The notes beneath the pieces were generated by a model. That model did not search any database, was not told the DNA's origin, and saw nothing but the letters and a program-made list of their open reading frames with translations. The translations under genes and the position numbers were made by a program. From Frateuria_A sp035695185 (lineage in GTDB: Bacteria > Pseudomonadota > Gammaproteobacteria > Xanthomonadales > Rhodanobacteraceae), in assembly GCF_035695185.1 (NCBI RefSeq), contig NZ_DASSES010000205.1, positions 1 through 24,530 of the forward strand: DNA of 24,530 nucleotides, read 5' to 3'. Shown piece after piece: positions 14,338 to 22,755 of the stretch. Positions within the stretch are counted from its first letter, which is position 1; each line of letters begins with the position of its first letter.

Positions 14338-14367
14338 TGGGCACGGTCCGAGCGAATACCCGATAAT
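14338..14367 (+). promoter_or_regulatory. Candidate lolCD promoter
   Basis: TGGGCA (14338-14343) and GATAAT (14362-14367) are 18 bp apart in the 161-bp gap before lolC. The -10 matches 5 of 6 and the -35 matches 4 of 6 to the sigma-70 consensus. Pattern evidence only. Confidence 0.3.
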
Positions 14368-14413
14368 GCACTGACAGGGCGGCCCGCCCACCGACTGGAA
14401 GAAGCGACCGCCC

Positions 14414-15658
14414 ATGTTCCGACCGCTCGAGCTGTTCATCGGCCTGCGCTACACGCGCGCCAAGCGCCGCAACCAGTTCATCTCCTTCATCTCGACCGTG
14501 TCGATCGTCTGTATCGCCATCAGCGTCACGGCGCTGATTACCGTGATGTCGGTGATGAACGGCTTCGATTCGGAATTGCGCACGCGCATCCTTGGCGCGA
14601 TTTCGCATGCGACCGTGTCGGGGCTGCCGGGCGAAGCGGTGCGCGACTGGCCGCGCGCGGTGCACATCGCCGAAGCCAATCCGCACGTGAAGGGCGCTGC
14701 GCCGTATGTGGAGATGGAAGCCTTCCTGCAGGCCCGCCGTCCCGGCCCTGCGCTCGTGCGCGGCGTCGATCCCGCGCAGGAGCCGAAGGTGTCGGACATC
14801 AACACGCACATGGTCGAGGGCAGTCTCGATGCGCTCAAGCCCGGCAGCTGGAACATCGTGCTGGGCAAGGAGCTTGCGCTGACGCTCGGCGTGACGGTTG
14901 GCGACCGCGTGACCATGGCAGTGCCCGAATTCCGCGCCACCCCGATGGGCAGCGTGCCGCGCCTGCGCGGCTTCCACGTGGTCGGCATCTTCGAACTGGG
15001 TATGCAGGAGTTCGACTCCGGCCTGGCCCTGGTCAATATGCAGGATGCCGAGAAGCTCGGCAGCCTGGATGGCCCGAGCGGCATCCGCCTCAAGCTCGAC
15101 GACATGTTCAACGCACGCCCGGTTGCCCGCGAACTGGCCAATACACTGGGCCAGTTCTACGTGGTCCAGACCTGGATGGACAGCCATGCCAATTTCTTCT
15201 CCGCCATCTCGATGGAGAAGCACGTGATGTTCATCATCCTGTCGCTGATCATCCTGGTCGCGGTGATCAACCTCATCTCGATGCTAATGATGCTGGTCAC
15301 CGACAAGCAGGCGGACATCGCCATCCTGCGTACGCTTGGCTCGACGCCGCGAAGCATCATGGGCATGTTCATGGTGCAGGGCGTGCTGGTGGGCGTGGTC
15401 GGCATCGGCTTCGGCGTCGGCCTGGGTTCGCTGCTGTCCTGGAAGCTGCCCGTTATCGTCAAGTGGATCGAGCACGTCACCGGCGTGACTTTCCTCTCGC
15501 CGGACGTCTATTACATCAGCGAAGTACCAAGCAGGCTGGTCGCCAGCGACGTGGGCTGGGTCACGCTGGTCACCTTCCTCTTCTCGCTGCTGGCCACGCT
15601 CTATCCCGCGTGGCGCGCCTCGCGCACGCAGCCGGCACAGGCGCTGCGCTATGAATAA
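14414..15658 (+). CDS. lolC: Lipoprotein-releasing ABC transporter permease (LolC/LolE family)
   Basis: LolC/E-family permeases extract mature lipoproteins from the inner membrane and hand them to LolA. The 414 residues show the expected topology: one N-terminal helix (about 25-48, in ISFISTVSIVCIAISVTA), a large periplasmic MacB-like domain, and three C-terminal helices starting near residues 270, 320 and 375. MNGFDSELRTRILG and the terminal YPAWRASRTQPAQALRYE are typical. Only one permease gene is present beside lolD, so the complex may be a LolF-like homodimer or use a second subunit encoded elsewhere. The ATG at 14414 has GGAAG at 14397-14401. Confidence 0.93.
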   Translation: MFRPLELFIGLRYTRAKRRNQFISFISTVSIVCIAISVTALITVMSVMNGFDSELRTRILGAISHATVSGLPGEAVRDWPRAVHIAEANPHVKGAAPYVEMEAFLQARRPGPALVRGVDPAQEPKVSDINTHMVEGSLDALKPGSWNIVLGKELALTLGVTVGDRVTMAVPEFRATPMGSVPRLRGFHVVGIFELGMQEFDSGLALVNMQDAEKLGSLDGPSGIRLKLDDMFNARPVARELANTLGQFYVVQTWMDSHANFFSAISMEKHVMFIILSLIILVAVINLISMLMMLVTDKQADIAILRTLGSTPRSIMGMFMVQGVLVGVVGIGFGVGLGSLLSWKLPVIVKWIEHVTGVTFLSPDVYYISEVPSRLVASDVGWVTLVTFLFSLLATLYPAWRASRTQPAQALRYE

Positions 15659-16370
15659 GCCTTTCACCATGGACAAGAACGTCGTGCTTCGCGCCAGCGG
15701 GATCGCCAAGACCTACGAGGAGGGCGACCTGAAGACGGAGGTCCTTACCGACGTCAACTTCACCCTCAGGCGTGGCGAGACGCTGGCGATCGTCGGCGCC
15801 TCCGGTTCGGGCAAGAGCACGCTGCTGCACATCATCGGCGGGCTGGACACGCTGACCCGGGGCGAGGTGGAAGTCGACGGGCGCGTCCTCTCCAGGCTTT
15901 CCGACGCCGAGCGCGGACGCGTGCGCAACCGGTCGCTGGGGTTCATCTACCAGTTCCACCATCTCCTGCCCGAGTTCACCGCGCTGGAGAACGTCTGCAT
16001 GCCCCTTTTGATCCGCGGCGTGGCCATTGCCGAGGCACAGCGCCAGGCGCGCGTGCTGCTGGAGCGGGTGGGGCTGGGCAAGCGCGAAGAGCACAAGCCG
16101 GCCGAGCTTTCCGGTGGCGAGCGCCAGCGCTGCGCGGTGGCGCGTGCGCTGGTCACGCGCCCCGCCTGCGTGCTCGGCGACGAACCCACCGGCAACCTCG
16201 ACGAGGGTAACGCCGCGCAGGTTTACGAGTTGATGCTCGAGCTCAATCGCGAGGTCGGTACCAGCTTCATCCTGGTCACCCATGACCACCGCCTGGCGGC
16301 CAAGATGGACCGCACGCTCGAACTCCACAACGGCATGCTGCAGGAAAAAGTTCACGCGCCGCTGGCCTGA
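15651..16370 (+). CDS. lolD: Lipoprotein-releasing ABC transporter ATPase LolD
   Basis: LolD is the cytoplasmic ATPase that powers lipoprotein release. The 239 residues contain Walker A GASGSGKS (49-56), the Q-loop in YQFHHLLPEFTALENV (100-115), the signature LSGGERQ (153-159), Walker B with DEPTGNLD (177-184) and the switch histidine in THD (210-212). YQFHHLLPEFTALENV is characteristic of LolD among MacB-type ATPases. The ATG at 15651 overlaps the end of lolC by 8 bp; a second ATG at 15669 is possible. Just before DEPT the residue is Gly where Ala is usual, a mild change. Confidence 0.95.
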   Translation: MNKPFTMDKNVVLRASGIAKTYEEGDLKTEVLTDVNFTLRRGETLAIVGASGSGKSTLLHIIGGLDTLTRGEVEVDGRVLSRLSDAERGRVRNRSLGFIYQFHHLLPEFTALENVCMPLLIRGVAIAEAQRQARVLLERVGLGKREEHKPAELSGGERQRCAVARALVTRPACVLGDEPTGNLDEGNAAQVYELMLELNREVGTSFILVTHDHRLAAKMDRTLELHNGMLQEKVHAPLA

Positions 16371-16482
16371 AGGTCGCCCCGAGCGGCAAGCGGCTGCCGC
16401 GTCGCGCCGAACGCCTACATACATTTCAGCCACCCTGCGAGCCCTCACCGATTAGGCTTGGCCTTCCCCACGGGAGGGCGGA

Positions 16483-18789
16483 ATGCGCGAGGCACGGATG
16501 CCCGGTGCGGCGACAACCGGTATCGCCTTGCTGCTCGGCGTGGCGACCGCGCAATGGCTACCCGCCTTGCCGCCGCCTGCGTGGAGCGCGCTGCCTGGCC
16601 TGGTCGTCCTTTGGGCCAGTCTGCGCTGGCCGCGTCTGCGTGTGCCCGCACTGGTGCTGCTTGGTGCCGGCTGGGCGATCTGGCGGGGCACCCTGGCGCT
16701 TGACCTGCGCCTGCCGCGCGACCTGGAGCGGCACGACTTCGACGTGAGCGGCACGCTGTCCGGCCTGCCGCAGGTGCGCAGCGATGCCACCCGCTTCGTG
16801 CTCGATGTCGACCACGCGAGCCTGGACGGAACACCCGTGCCGCTGCGCGGCCACGTGCGCCTGAGCTGGTATGACGATGCGCCCGTATTGCCGACCTGTT
16901 CGCGTTGGCAGTTGCACGTGCGGCTGCGCCGCCCACGCGGCCTGATCAATCCTGGAGGCTTCGACGGCGAGCGCAGCGCGCTGGAAAAACGCATCGCCGC
17001 GACAGGGTATGTCCGCCAGGATGGGGCCAACCGACAGCTGCGGGTGGACTCCTGTGTCGATGGCCTGCGCGACCGCATCGCCCGCGATATTGCCGCGCGC
17101 GTGTCCACCCCGCACGACGCGGCGCTGCTGCAGGCGTTCTCCATCGGCGACACCCGCGGGCTGGACCAGGATGATTGGGAGGTGGCCCGCGCCAACGGCG
17201 TGCCGCACCTGATTGCCATCTCGGGTTTCCACGTCGGCGTTGCCGCGCTGTTCGGGGTCATACTGGTGCGCCTGCTGTATCTGTCGGGGCCGGGCCTCGC
17301 GCTGCGGCTGCCGCGTTTGCCGGCGCAGGCGGCCGCCGCGCTGCTGGCCGCCGGCCTGTATGGGGCACTGGCGGGCTTCGGGCTGCCCACGGTCCGTACC
17401 CTGCTGATGATCGCCGTAGTGGCGCTGGCCCGCTGCAGCCGGCGCGCCATCGGCGGTGCCCAGACCCTCGGCCTGGCCCTGATCGCGATGTTGCTGGCCG
17501 ATCCGCTGGCCGTGCTGTCGGCGGGCTTCTGGCTGTCGTTCGTGGGCGTCGCCTTCCTGATGCTCTGCCTGGACGCCCGCCCGCGCGGCCTGCGCGGCTT
17601 CCTGCACGAGCTGTCCGCCGGGCAACTGGTGATGACGGTGGCGCTACTGCCGCTCACGCTGTGGTTCTTCGGCGAGGCCTCGCTGGTCGGCGCACTGTCG
17701 AACCTCATCGCCGTGCCGTTCGTGAGTTTCGTGATCGTGCCCTGTGCGCTGGTGGGCGTGCTGCTGCTCCTGCTCGCGCCCGCCGCCGCGACGCCCGTGC
17801 TCAAGCTGGCTGCCGTCTTCGCGCATGCACAGTGGTGGCTGCTGGAGCGGATGGCGAGCTGGCCCGGCGCCCACTGGTACCTGCCCGAAGTCGGGCCCGC
17901 GGCTCTGCTGCTGGCTACGTCGGGTGCCCTGTGGCTGTTCGCCCCGCGCGGCCTGCCGCTGCGAGGACTGGGCCTGGTGTTGTTCCTTCCGCTGGTCTGG
18001 CCGGTGGCGCGGCTGCCAGCCGTCGGTGGCTTCCAGGCGTGGGTGCTGGACGTGGGGCAGGGGCTGTCGGTGGTGGTGCGTACCCACGGACACGTACTGG
18101 TGTACGACGCGGGTGCCCGTTATCCCTCGGGCTTTGATCTGGGAGAGGCGGTGGTGGTGCCGGCAATGCACGCGCTGGGCATCGGCCGCCTGGACGTCCT
18201 GATGGTCAGCCATGCCGACAACGACCACGCCGGTGGTGCCCCGGCGGTGGCCCGCGCCTTCCCGGATGCCGTGCGCTATGCCGGCGAGCCGGGACGCATG
18301 CCGCTGCGGATGCAAGCGTGCCGGGCGGGGCAGGCCTGGCGCTGGGACGGCGTCGCCTTCCGCGTGCTCTCGCCCGGTGCCCACGCGGCCGGTCGGCGCA
18401 ACGACCGCTCCTGCGTGCTGGCCGTGGACGGCGCGGGTGGGCGTCTGCTGCTCACCGGGGATATCGGCAGCGAGCTGGAACCTGCCGTGGCGGCAGCGGT
18501 CGGGAGCGCGCGCCCGACCGTGCTGGTGGTGCCGCACCATGGCAGCCGGTACTCGTCCGATCCGTCCTTCATTGCCGCCATCGCACCGCGCCTGGCGCTG
18601 GTCTCGGCCGGTTGGCACAACCGGTTCGGTCATCCGCATCCGCTGGTGCTCGCGCGCTACGCCCGGGCGGGCGTGCCCTTGTTGAACACGGCGACCCGCG
18701 GCGCCATCGAAGTCGACGCCAGGCCAACCGCCGAGCCCGCCGTGAGGGCCACCTGGCGCCAACGCTGCGCTCGCTACTGGCGCGAGTGA
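16483..18789 (+). CDS. comEC: DNA internalisation competence protein ComEC/Rec2
   Basis: ComEC forms the inner-membrane channel that brings single-stranded DNA into the cell during natural transformation. The 768 residues hold an N-terminal hydrophobic segment and DUF4131-like domain (about 1-170), the polytopic Competence domain (about 195-470, with HLIAISGFHVGVAALFG near 244 and GLPTVRTLLM), and a C-terminal metallo-beta-lactamase-like domain. That domain has LDVGQGLSVVV, the metal motif HADNDHAGG at 577-585 and VPHHGSRYS. Length is normal for gammaproteobacterial ComEC. The ATG at 16483 is supported by GGGAGG at 16472-16477. It lies between lolD and exbB, as in other Xanthomonadales. Confidence 0.96.
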   Translation: MREARMPGAATTGIALLLGVATAQWLPALPPPAWSALPGLVVLWASLRWPRLRVPALVLLGAGWAIWRGTLALDLRLPRDLERHDFDVSGTLSGLPQVRSDATRFVLDVDHASLDGTPVPLRGHVRLSWYDDAPVLPTCSRWQLHVRLRRPRGLINPGGFDGERSALEKRIAATGYVRQDGANRQLRVDSCVDGLRDRIARDIAARVSTPHDAALLQAFSIGDTRGLDQDDWEVARANGVPHLIAISGFHVGVAALFGVILVRLLYLSGPGLALRLPRLPAQAAAALLAAGLYGALAGFGLPTVRTLLMIAVVALARCSRRAIGGAQTLGLALIAMLLADPLAVLSAGFWLSFVGVAFLMLCLDARPRGLRGFLHELSAGQLVMTVALLPLTLWFFGEASLVGALSNLIAVPFVSFVIVPCALVGVLLLLLAPAAATPVLKLAAVFAHAQWWLLERMASWPGAHWYLPEVGPAALLLATSGALWLFAPRGLPLRGLGLVLFLPLVWPVARLPAVGGFQAWVLDVGQGLSVVVRTHGHVLVYDAGARYPSGFDLGEAVVVPAMHALGIGRLDVLMVSHADNDHAGGAPAVARAFPDAVRYAGEPGRMPLRMQACRAGQAWRWDGVAFRVLSPGAHAAGRRNDRSCVLAVDGAGGRLLLTGDIGSELEPAVAAAVGSARPTVLVVPHHGSRYSSDPSFIAAIAPRLALVSAGWHNRFGHPHPLVLARYARAGVPLLNTATRGAIEVDARPTAEPAVRATWRQRCARYWRE

Positions 18790-18839
18790 ATGGCCGTTTT
18801 TGCAACTGCCAAGCGCACCGCGGAACGATGTGAAGGGAC

Positions 18840-18848
18840 TGCTATGAT
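18840..18848 (+). promoter_or_regulatory. Extended -10 promoter for exbB-exbD-msbA-lpxK
   Basis: TGCTATGAT contains TATGAT (18843-18848), a 5 of 6 match to TATAAT, with the TGn extension directly before it. No good -35 is found at the right distance, which extended -10 promoters can tolerate. A start near 18855 would give a leader of about 35 bases before the exbB GTG. Confidence 0.5.
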
Positions 18849-18889
18849 GCGGCCTCCCCTTGAGATCTTGCCCTGGCGGGAGTTAGGCA

Positions 18890-19546
18890 GTGCTTGAAAT
18901 TCTGATGGCTGGCGGGTGGGCGTTGGCCCCCATCCTGATCTGTTCGGCGGTGGCTCTGGCGATCGTGCTGGAGCGCTGGTGGTCCCTGCGCCGCAAGGCC
19001 GTACTGCCCGACGGGCTGGGCGAGGAAGTACGCAAGTGGGCGCGCAGCGGCCAGCTCGATCCGGCGCATTTGGATGCCCTTGCCGCCGGCTCGCCACTGG
19101 GCGAACTGCTGGCCGGCGCCCTGGCCGTGCGCAACCGTCCGCGCGAGCAGATCAAGGAGCGTATCGAGGACACCGGGCGCCACGTCGTGCACCGCATGGA
19201 GCGCTACCTCAACACGCTGGGCACCATCGCCCTGATCGGTCCCCTGCTGGGCCTGCTCGGCACCGTGATCGGCCTGATCCGCATGTTCATGCAGGTGATG
19301 GCCGGCGGCATGGCCGATCCGACCAAGATGGCCGGTGGCATCGGCGAGGCCTTGATCTGCACCGCCATGGGTCTGGTGGTGGCGATCCCGGCCTACGTGC
19401 TGCACCGCTACTTCCGCTCGAAAGTGGCCGGCTATTGCGTGGACATGGAAAAGCAGGCCACCGCGCTGCTGGATGAATTGACCGGCACGCCCGCCCCGGC
19501 GGCCCGCCCGCGGCGTACCGCGGCGTCTGCCGCGACCAGCGCCTGA
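18890..19546 (+). CDS. exbB: MotA/TolQ/ExbB family proton channel protein
   Basis: This 218-residue inner membrane protein belongs to the ExbB/TolQ family, which with ExbD/TolR uses the proton gradient to drive envelope work. It has an N-terminal helix (about 8-27), a cytoplasmic helical region, and two further helices in LNTLGTIALIGPLLGLLGTV and GEALICTAMGLVVAIPAYVL, both strongly conserved in the family. The C-terminal tail is rich in alanine and arginine. The start is GTG at 18890, with CGGGAG at 18877-18882; an ATG at 18905 is an alternative. It heads a unit with exbD, msbA and lpxK. Confidence 0.93.
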   Translation: MLEILMAGGWALAPILICSAVALAIVLERWWSLRRKAVLPDGLGEEVRKWARSGQLDPAHLDALAAGSPLGELLAGALAVRNRPREQIKERIEDTGRHVVHRMERYLNTLGTIALIGPLLGLLGTVIGLIRMFMQVMAGGMADPTKMAGGIGEALICTAMGLVVAIPAYVLHRYFRSKVAGYCVDMEKQATALLDELTGTPAPAARPRRTAASAATSA

Positions 19547-19554
19547 GGACGAGC

Positions 19555-19983
19555 ATGCGTATCGGTTCCGACCGTCGGCAGGACGACTTCGAGATCAACG
19601 TGATCTCGCTGATCGACGTGCTGCTGACGCTCCTGATGTTCTTCGTGCTGACCACCACGTTCGTGCAGCATTCGCGCCTGCAGGTCACGCTGCCGCAGGC
19701 CAGCGCCGAAGAGCGGGACATGCAGGCGCCCGCGCTCACCGTGATGATCGACCGCGACGGCCATTTCTACGTCGGCAGCGACGCGGTGGTGGGCGAGGGC
19801 GTCGATCCGCTCAAGCAGGCCATCGCGCGCGTGGCTGGCGATGACCGCGACCGCGCCGTCACCATCCGGGCCGATGCACAGACGCCGCACCAGGACGTGG
19901 TCACCGCCATGGACGCGCTCGGCCAGCTCGGTTTCACCCGCCTGGCGATCGCGACCACGCCCAGCCAGGAAGGCGCGCGTTGA
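19555..19983 (+). CDS. exbD: ExbD/TolR family biopolymer transport protein
   Basis: This 142-residue protein has a short basic cytoplasmic start, one membrane helix (about 16-36), and a periplasmic domain. Asp21 within VISLIDVLLTLLMFF is the proton-carrying aspartate expected in ExbD/TolR. The periplasmic part includes ALTVMIDRDGHFYVG and DRAVTIRADAQTPHQDVV, typical of the fold. It begins eight bases after exbB with GAGGA at 19544-19548, and its TGA overlaps the TTG start of msbA. With exbB it probably forms the motor stator; the partner protein (TonB-like) is not in this window. Confidence 0.93.
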   Translation: MRIGSDRRQDDFEINVISLIDVLLTLLMFFVLTTTFVQHSRLQVTLPQASAEERDMQAPALTVMIDRDGHFYVGSDAVVGEGVDPLKQAIARVAGDDRDRAVTIRADAQTPHQDVVTAMDALGQLGFTRLAIATTPSQEGAR

Positions 19984-21752
19984 CAACTCCCCGCAAGGTG
20001 GCGGTCTGGGATGCCGAGACCCTCGGCGTCTACAAGCGGCTGCTCGGCTACACGCGGCGCTGGTGGCTGATTGGTGCGGTGGCCATTGTCGGCATGGCGG
20101 TCGACGGCGGCGCGCTGGCGGCCTTCACCCAGAAGCTCCGACCGATGATCGACGAGCTCTTCGCCAAGAAGGACCCGTACCTGATCTTCTGGATGCCGAT
20201 CTGGATCGTGGCGATTTTCGCCGCCCGCGGCATCGGCACCTTCGTCAGCAGTTACGGCATCTCGTACGTGGGCCGTAACGTCGTACAGGCGATGCAGGCC
20301 GACGTGTTCGCCGCCTACCTGCGGCTGCCTGCGGCGTTCTTCGGCAAGGAGCCCTCGGGCCAGCAGATCTCGCGCATCACCTACACCAGCGAGCAGGTGG
20401 CTTCCGCGTCCACCGATGCGCTGAAGGTGGTGGTCACTGAAGGCGTCACGGTGATCGGCATGCTGTACGTGATGCTGACCAACAGCGCCTATCTCTCGCT
20501 CACGCTGCTGATGATGGCCCCCGGCATCGCGCTGGTCGCCACCATGGTCAGCCGGCGCTACCGCCAGATCAGCAGGCGCATCCAGGGCTCCATGGGCTCG
20601 GTGACCGGCGCGGTGGACGAATCGGTCAATGCGCATCGCGAGGTCCGTGTCTACGGCGGGCAGCAGCACGAGGCTGCGCGCTTCGCCGAGGTTTCCCATC
20701 AGGCGCGCCGCCTCAACATGAAGATCGCCACCACGAGCGCGTCGTCCAGCACCGCGATCCAGACCGTCGCGGCGCTCGCGCTCGCGCTGCTGGTGTACCT
20801 GGCGACCCGCCCGCAGGTGATCGACGGCATTTCACCGGGCGTATTCGTCACGGTGCTGACCGCGATGGGCGCCATGATGCCCTCGCTGAAGCGCCTCGCA
20901 AACGTGCAGGGCACCATCCAGCGTGGCATCTCGGCGGCCGAGGACCTGTTCGAGGTCATCGACCTGCCGCCGGAGCAGGACACCGGGCGCATCGTGCTCG
21001 AGCGCACCCGTGGCGACCTGCGCTTCGAGGCGGTCCGCCTGCGCTATCCGCGCAGCGACATCGACACCCTGCGCGGCATCGACCTGCATTGCGCACCGGG
21101 CACCGTGACCGCGCTGGTCGGCCGCTCCGGCAGCGGCAAGAGCAGCCTGGCCAGCCTGTTGCCGCGTTTCCAGGAGCCCAGCGCCGGGCGCATCGTGCTC
21201 GACGGCCAGGACTACCGCGAGTACACGCTCGACTCGTTGCGCCGGCAGATCGGCTGGGTGGGGCAGAGCGTGGTGCTGTTCGACGGCACCATCGCCCAGA
21301 ACATCGCCTACGGCGAACTGGCCGGCGCCAGCGAAGCGGACATCGTGGCGGCGGCCGAGGCGGCCAATGCGATGGAGTTCATCCAGCGCCTGCCCGGGGG
21401 CATCCACAGCCCGATCGGGCAGGGCGGCGGCATGCTTTCCGGCGGCCAGCGCCAGCGCCTGGCGATCGCACGCGCCATCCTCAAGAACGCCCCGATCCTG
21501 GTGCTGGACGAGGCCACCAGTGCGCTGGATACCGAGTCGGAGCGGCTGATCCAGCAGGCTCTGCAGCGGCTGATGCGCGACCGCACCACACTGGTGATCG
21601 CCCACCGTCTGTCCACCATCGAACATGCCGACCAGATCGCCGTGATGGACCAGGGGCGGATCGTTGAACGCGGCACTCACGCCGAATTGGTAGCCTTGGG
21701 CGGTCAGTACGCCGCGCTCCATCGCATGCAGTTCCACGAGGAAGAAGGCTGA
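19980..21752 (+). CDS. msbA: Lipid A export ATP-binding/permease protein MsbA
   Basis: MsbA flips the lipid A-core across the inner membrane. The 590-residue half-transporter has six membrane helices in its first 320 residues and a C-terminal ATPase domain with Walker A GRSGSGKSS at 381-389, signature LSGGQRQ at 486-492, Walker B VLDEATSALD and the switch histidine in IAHRLST. ALVYL and PSLKRLANVQGTIQRGISAAEDLF are MsbA-like. The start is taken as TTG 19980, which overlaps the exbD stop (TTGA) and has AGGAAGG at 19967-19973; a GTG at 19998 is the alternative. Neighbouring lpxK supports MsbA over other ABC exporters. Confidence 0.96.
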   Translation: MTTPRKVAVWDAETLGVYKRLLGYTRRWWLIGAVAIVGMAVDGGALAAFTQKLRPMIDELFAKKDPYLIFWMPIWIVAIFAARGIGTFVSSYGISYVGRNVVQAMQADVFAAYLRLPAAFFGKEPSGQQISRITYTSEQVASASTDALKVVVTEGVTVIGMLYVMLTNSAYLSLTLLMMAPGIALVATMVSRRYRQISRRIQGSMGSVTGAVDESVNAHREVRVYGGQQHEAARFAEVSHQARRLNMKIATTSASSSTAIQTVAALALALLVYLATRPQVIDGISPGVFVTVLTAMGAMMPSLKRLANVQGTIQRGISAAEDLFEVIDLPPEQDTGRIVLERTRGDLRFEAVRLRYPRSDIDTLRGIDLHCAPGTVTALVGRSGSGKSSLASLLPRFQEPSAGRIVLDGQDYREYTLDSLRRQIGWVGQSVVLFDGTIAQNIAYGELAGASEADIVAAAEAANAMEFIQRLPGGIHSPIGQGGGMLSGGQRQRLAIARAILKNAPILVLDEATSALDTESERLIQQALQRLMRDRTTLVIAHRLSTIEHADQIAVMDQGRIVERGTHAELVALGGQYAALHRMQFHEEEG

Positions 21753-21762
21753 GGCGTCCCCC

Positions 21763-22752
21763 ATGGCGCTTGCGCAGAAGCTGGAAGAAGCCTGGTACGG
21801 CGAGGCCCGCATCCCCGTGTGGGTGCACCCGCTGTCGTGGCTGTATGCCGGGGCGAGCGGCCTGCGCCGTTTCCTCTATCGGCGCGGCTGGCGGCGCACC
21901 GTGCGCCTGCCGGTGCCGGTGGTGGTGATCGGCAATATCACCGCCGGTGGCACTGGCAAGACGCCGCTGGCCATCGCGGTCGCCCAGGCGCTGCGTGAGC
22001 GCGGCTTCACCCCCGGCGTGGTCAGCCGCGGCTATGGCGGGCGCCAGCGCGAGCCGTTGCTGCTCGGCGACGCGCCCAACCCGCAACAGGTCGGCGACGA
22101 GCCCAGCCTGATCCGCAGCCAGGGCATCCCGGTGGCGGTCGGCCGCGACCGTCCCGCCGCCGCGCGCCTGCTGATCGGCGCCGGCTGCGACGTGGTCATC
22201 GCCGACGACGGCCTGCAGCACTACCGCCTCTCGCGCGACGTGGAAGTGTGCGTGATCGACGCGGTGCGCGGCTTCGGCAACGGGCGCCTGCTGCCCGCCG
22301 GCCCGCTGCGCGAACCGCTGATGCGCCTGGCCACCTCCGACCTTCGCGTCTGCAACGGTGGCGAACGCACCGGCGCCTATTCGATGCAACTGCGCGGCGG
22401 CGAGGCCTGCTCGCTCACCGACGACACCTGCCAGCCCCTGACCGCCTTCACCGGCCAGCGCGTGCACGCCGTGGCCGCCATCGGCCATCCGGCCCGCTTC
22501 TTCGACAGCCTGCGCGGCTACGGCATCCTGCCGGTCGAACACGCCTTCCCCGACCACCACGCCTTCGTCCCCTCGGACTTCAACCTCGGCGAAGACCTGC
22601 CGGTGCTGATGACCGACAAGGACGCCATCAAGTGCCGACGCTTCGCGCAGCCGGCGTGGTGGCGGGTGCCGGTACGGGCGGAGTTGCCTGCGGATTTCTT
22701 TGACGCGCTGGCGAGCCGCATCAGGGCGGCCACGGGCCATGAGTCAGGCTGA
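21763..22752 (+). CDS. lpxK: Tetraacyldisaccharide 4'-kinase
   Basis: LpxK phosphorylates the 4' position of the lipid A disaccharide at the inner membrane. The 329 residues include the N-terminal amphipathic helix segment, the P-loop-like GNITAGGTGKTPLA (57-70), VVSRGYGG, GDEPSLI, and DDGLQHYRLSRDVE, all typical of LpxK. The ATG at 21763 follows msbA after ten bases. The last residues (ATGHESG) look ordinary, so the gene seems complete, but its stop codon lies inside the palindrome shared with the convergent coupling-protein gene, and the usual downstream neighbours in this order (Trm112-like protein, kdsB) are absent. Confidence 0.97.
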   Translation: MALAQKLEEAWYGEARIPVWVHPLSWLYAGASGLRRFLYRRGWRRTVRLPVPVVVIGNITAGGTGKTPLAIAVAQALRERGFTPGVVSRGYGGRQREPLLLGDAPNPQQVGDEPSLIRSQGIPVAVGRDRPAAARLLIGAGCDVVIADDGLQHYRLSRDVEVCVIDAVRGFGNGRLLPAGPLREPLMRLATSDLRVCNGGERTGAYSMQLRGGEACSLTDDTCQPLTAFTGQRVHAVAAIGHPARFFDSLRGYGILPVEHAFPDHHAFVPSDFNLGEDLPVLMTDKDAIKCRRFAQPAWWRVPVRAELPADFFDALASRIRAATGHESG

Positions 22753-22755
22753 CTC
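22741..22755. repeat. Palindrome at the lpxK/coupling-protein junction
   Basis: GAGTCAGGCTGACTC is a perfect inverted repeat of six bases with a GGC centre. Its left arm holds TCA, the minus-strand stop of the coupling-protein gene, and its right arm holds the TGA stop of lpxK. Such a symmetric stop structure could be a small terminator stem or a mark of the junction. Confidence 0.6.

Noticed and set aside
21481..22740. A 419-codon minus-strand frame opposite msbA and lpxK
   Set aside because: Antisense shadow. Both sense genes have clear family motifs over the same interval.
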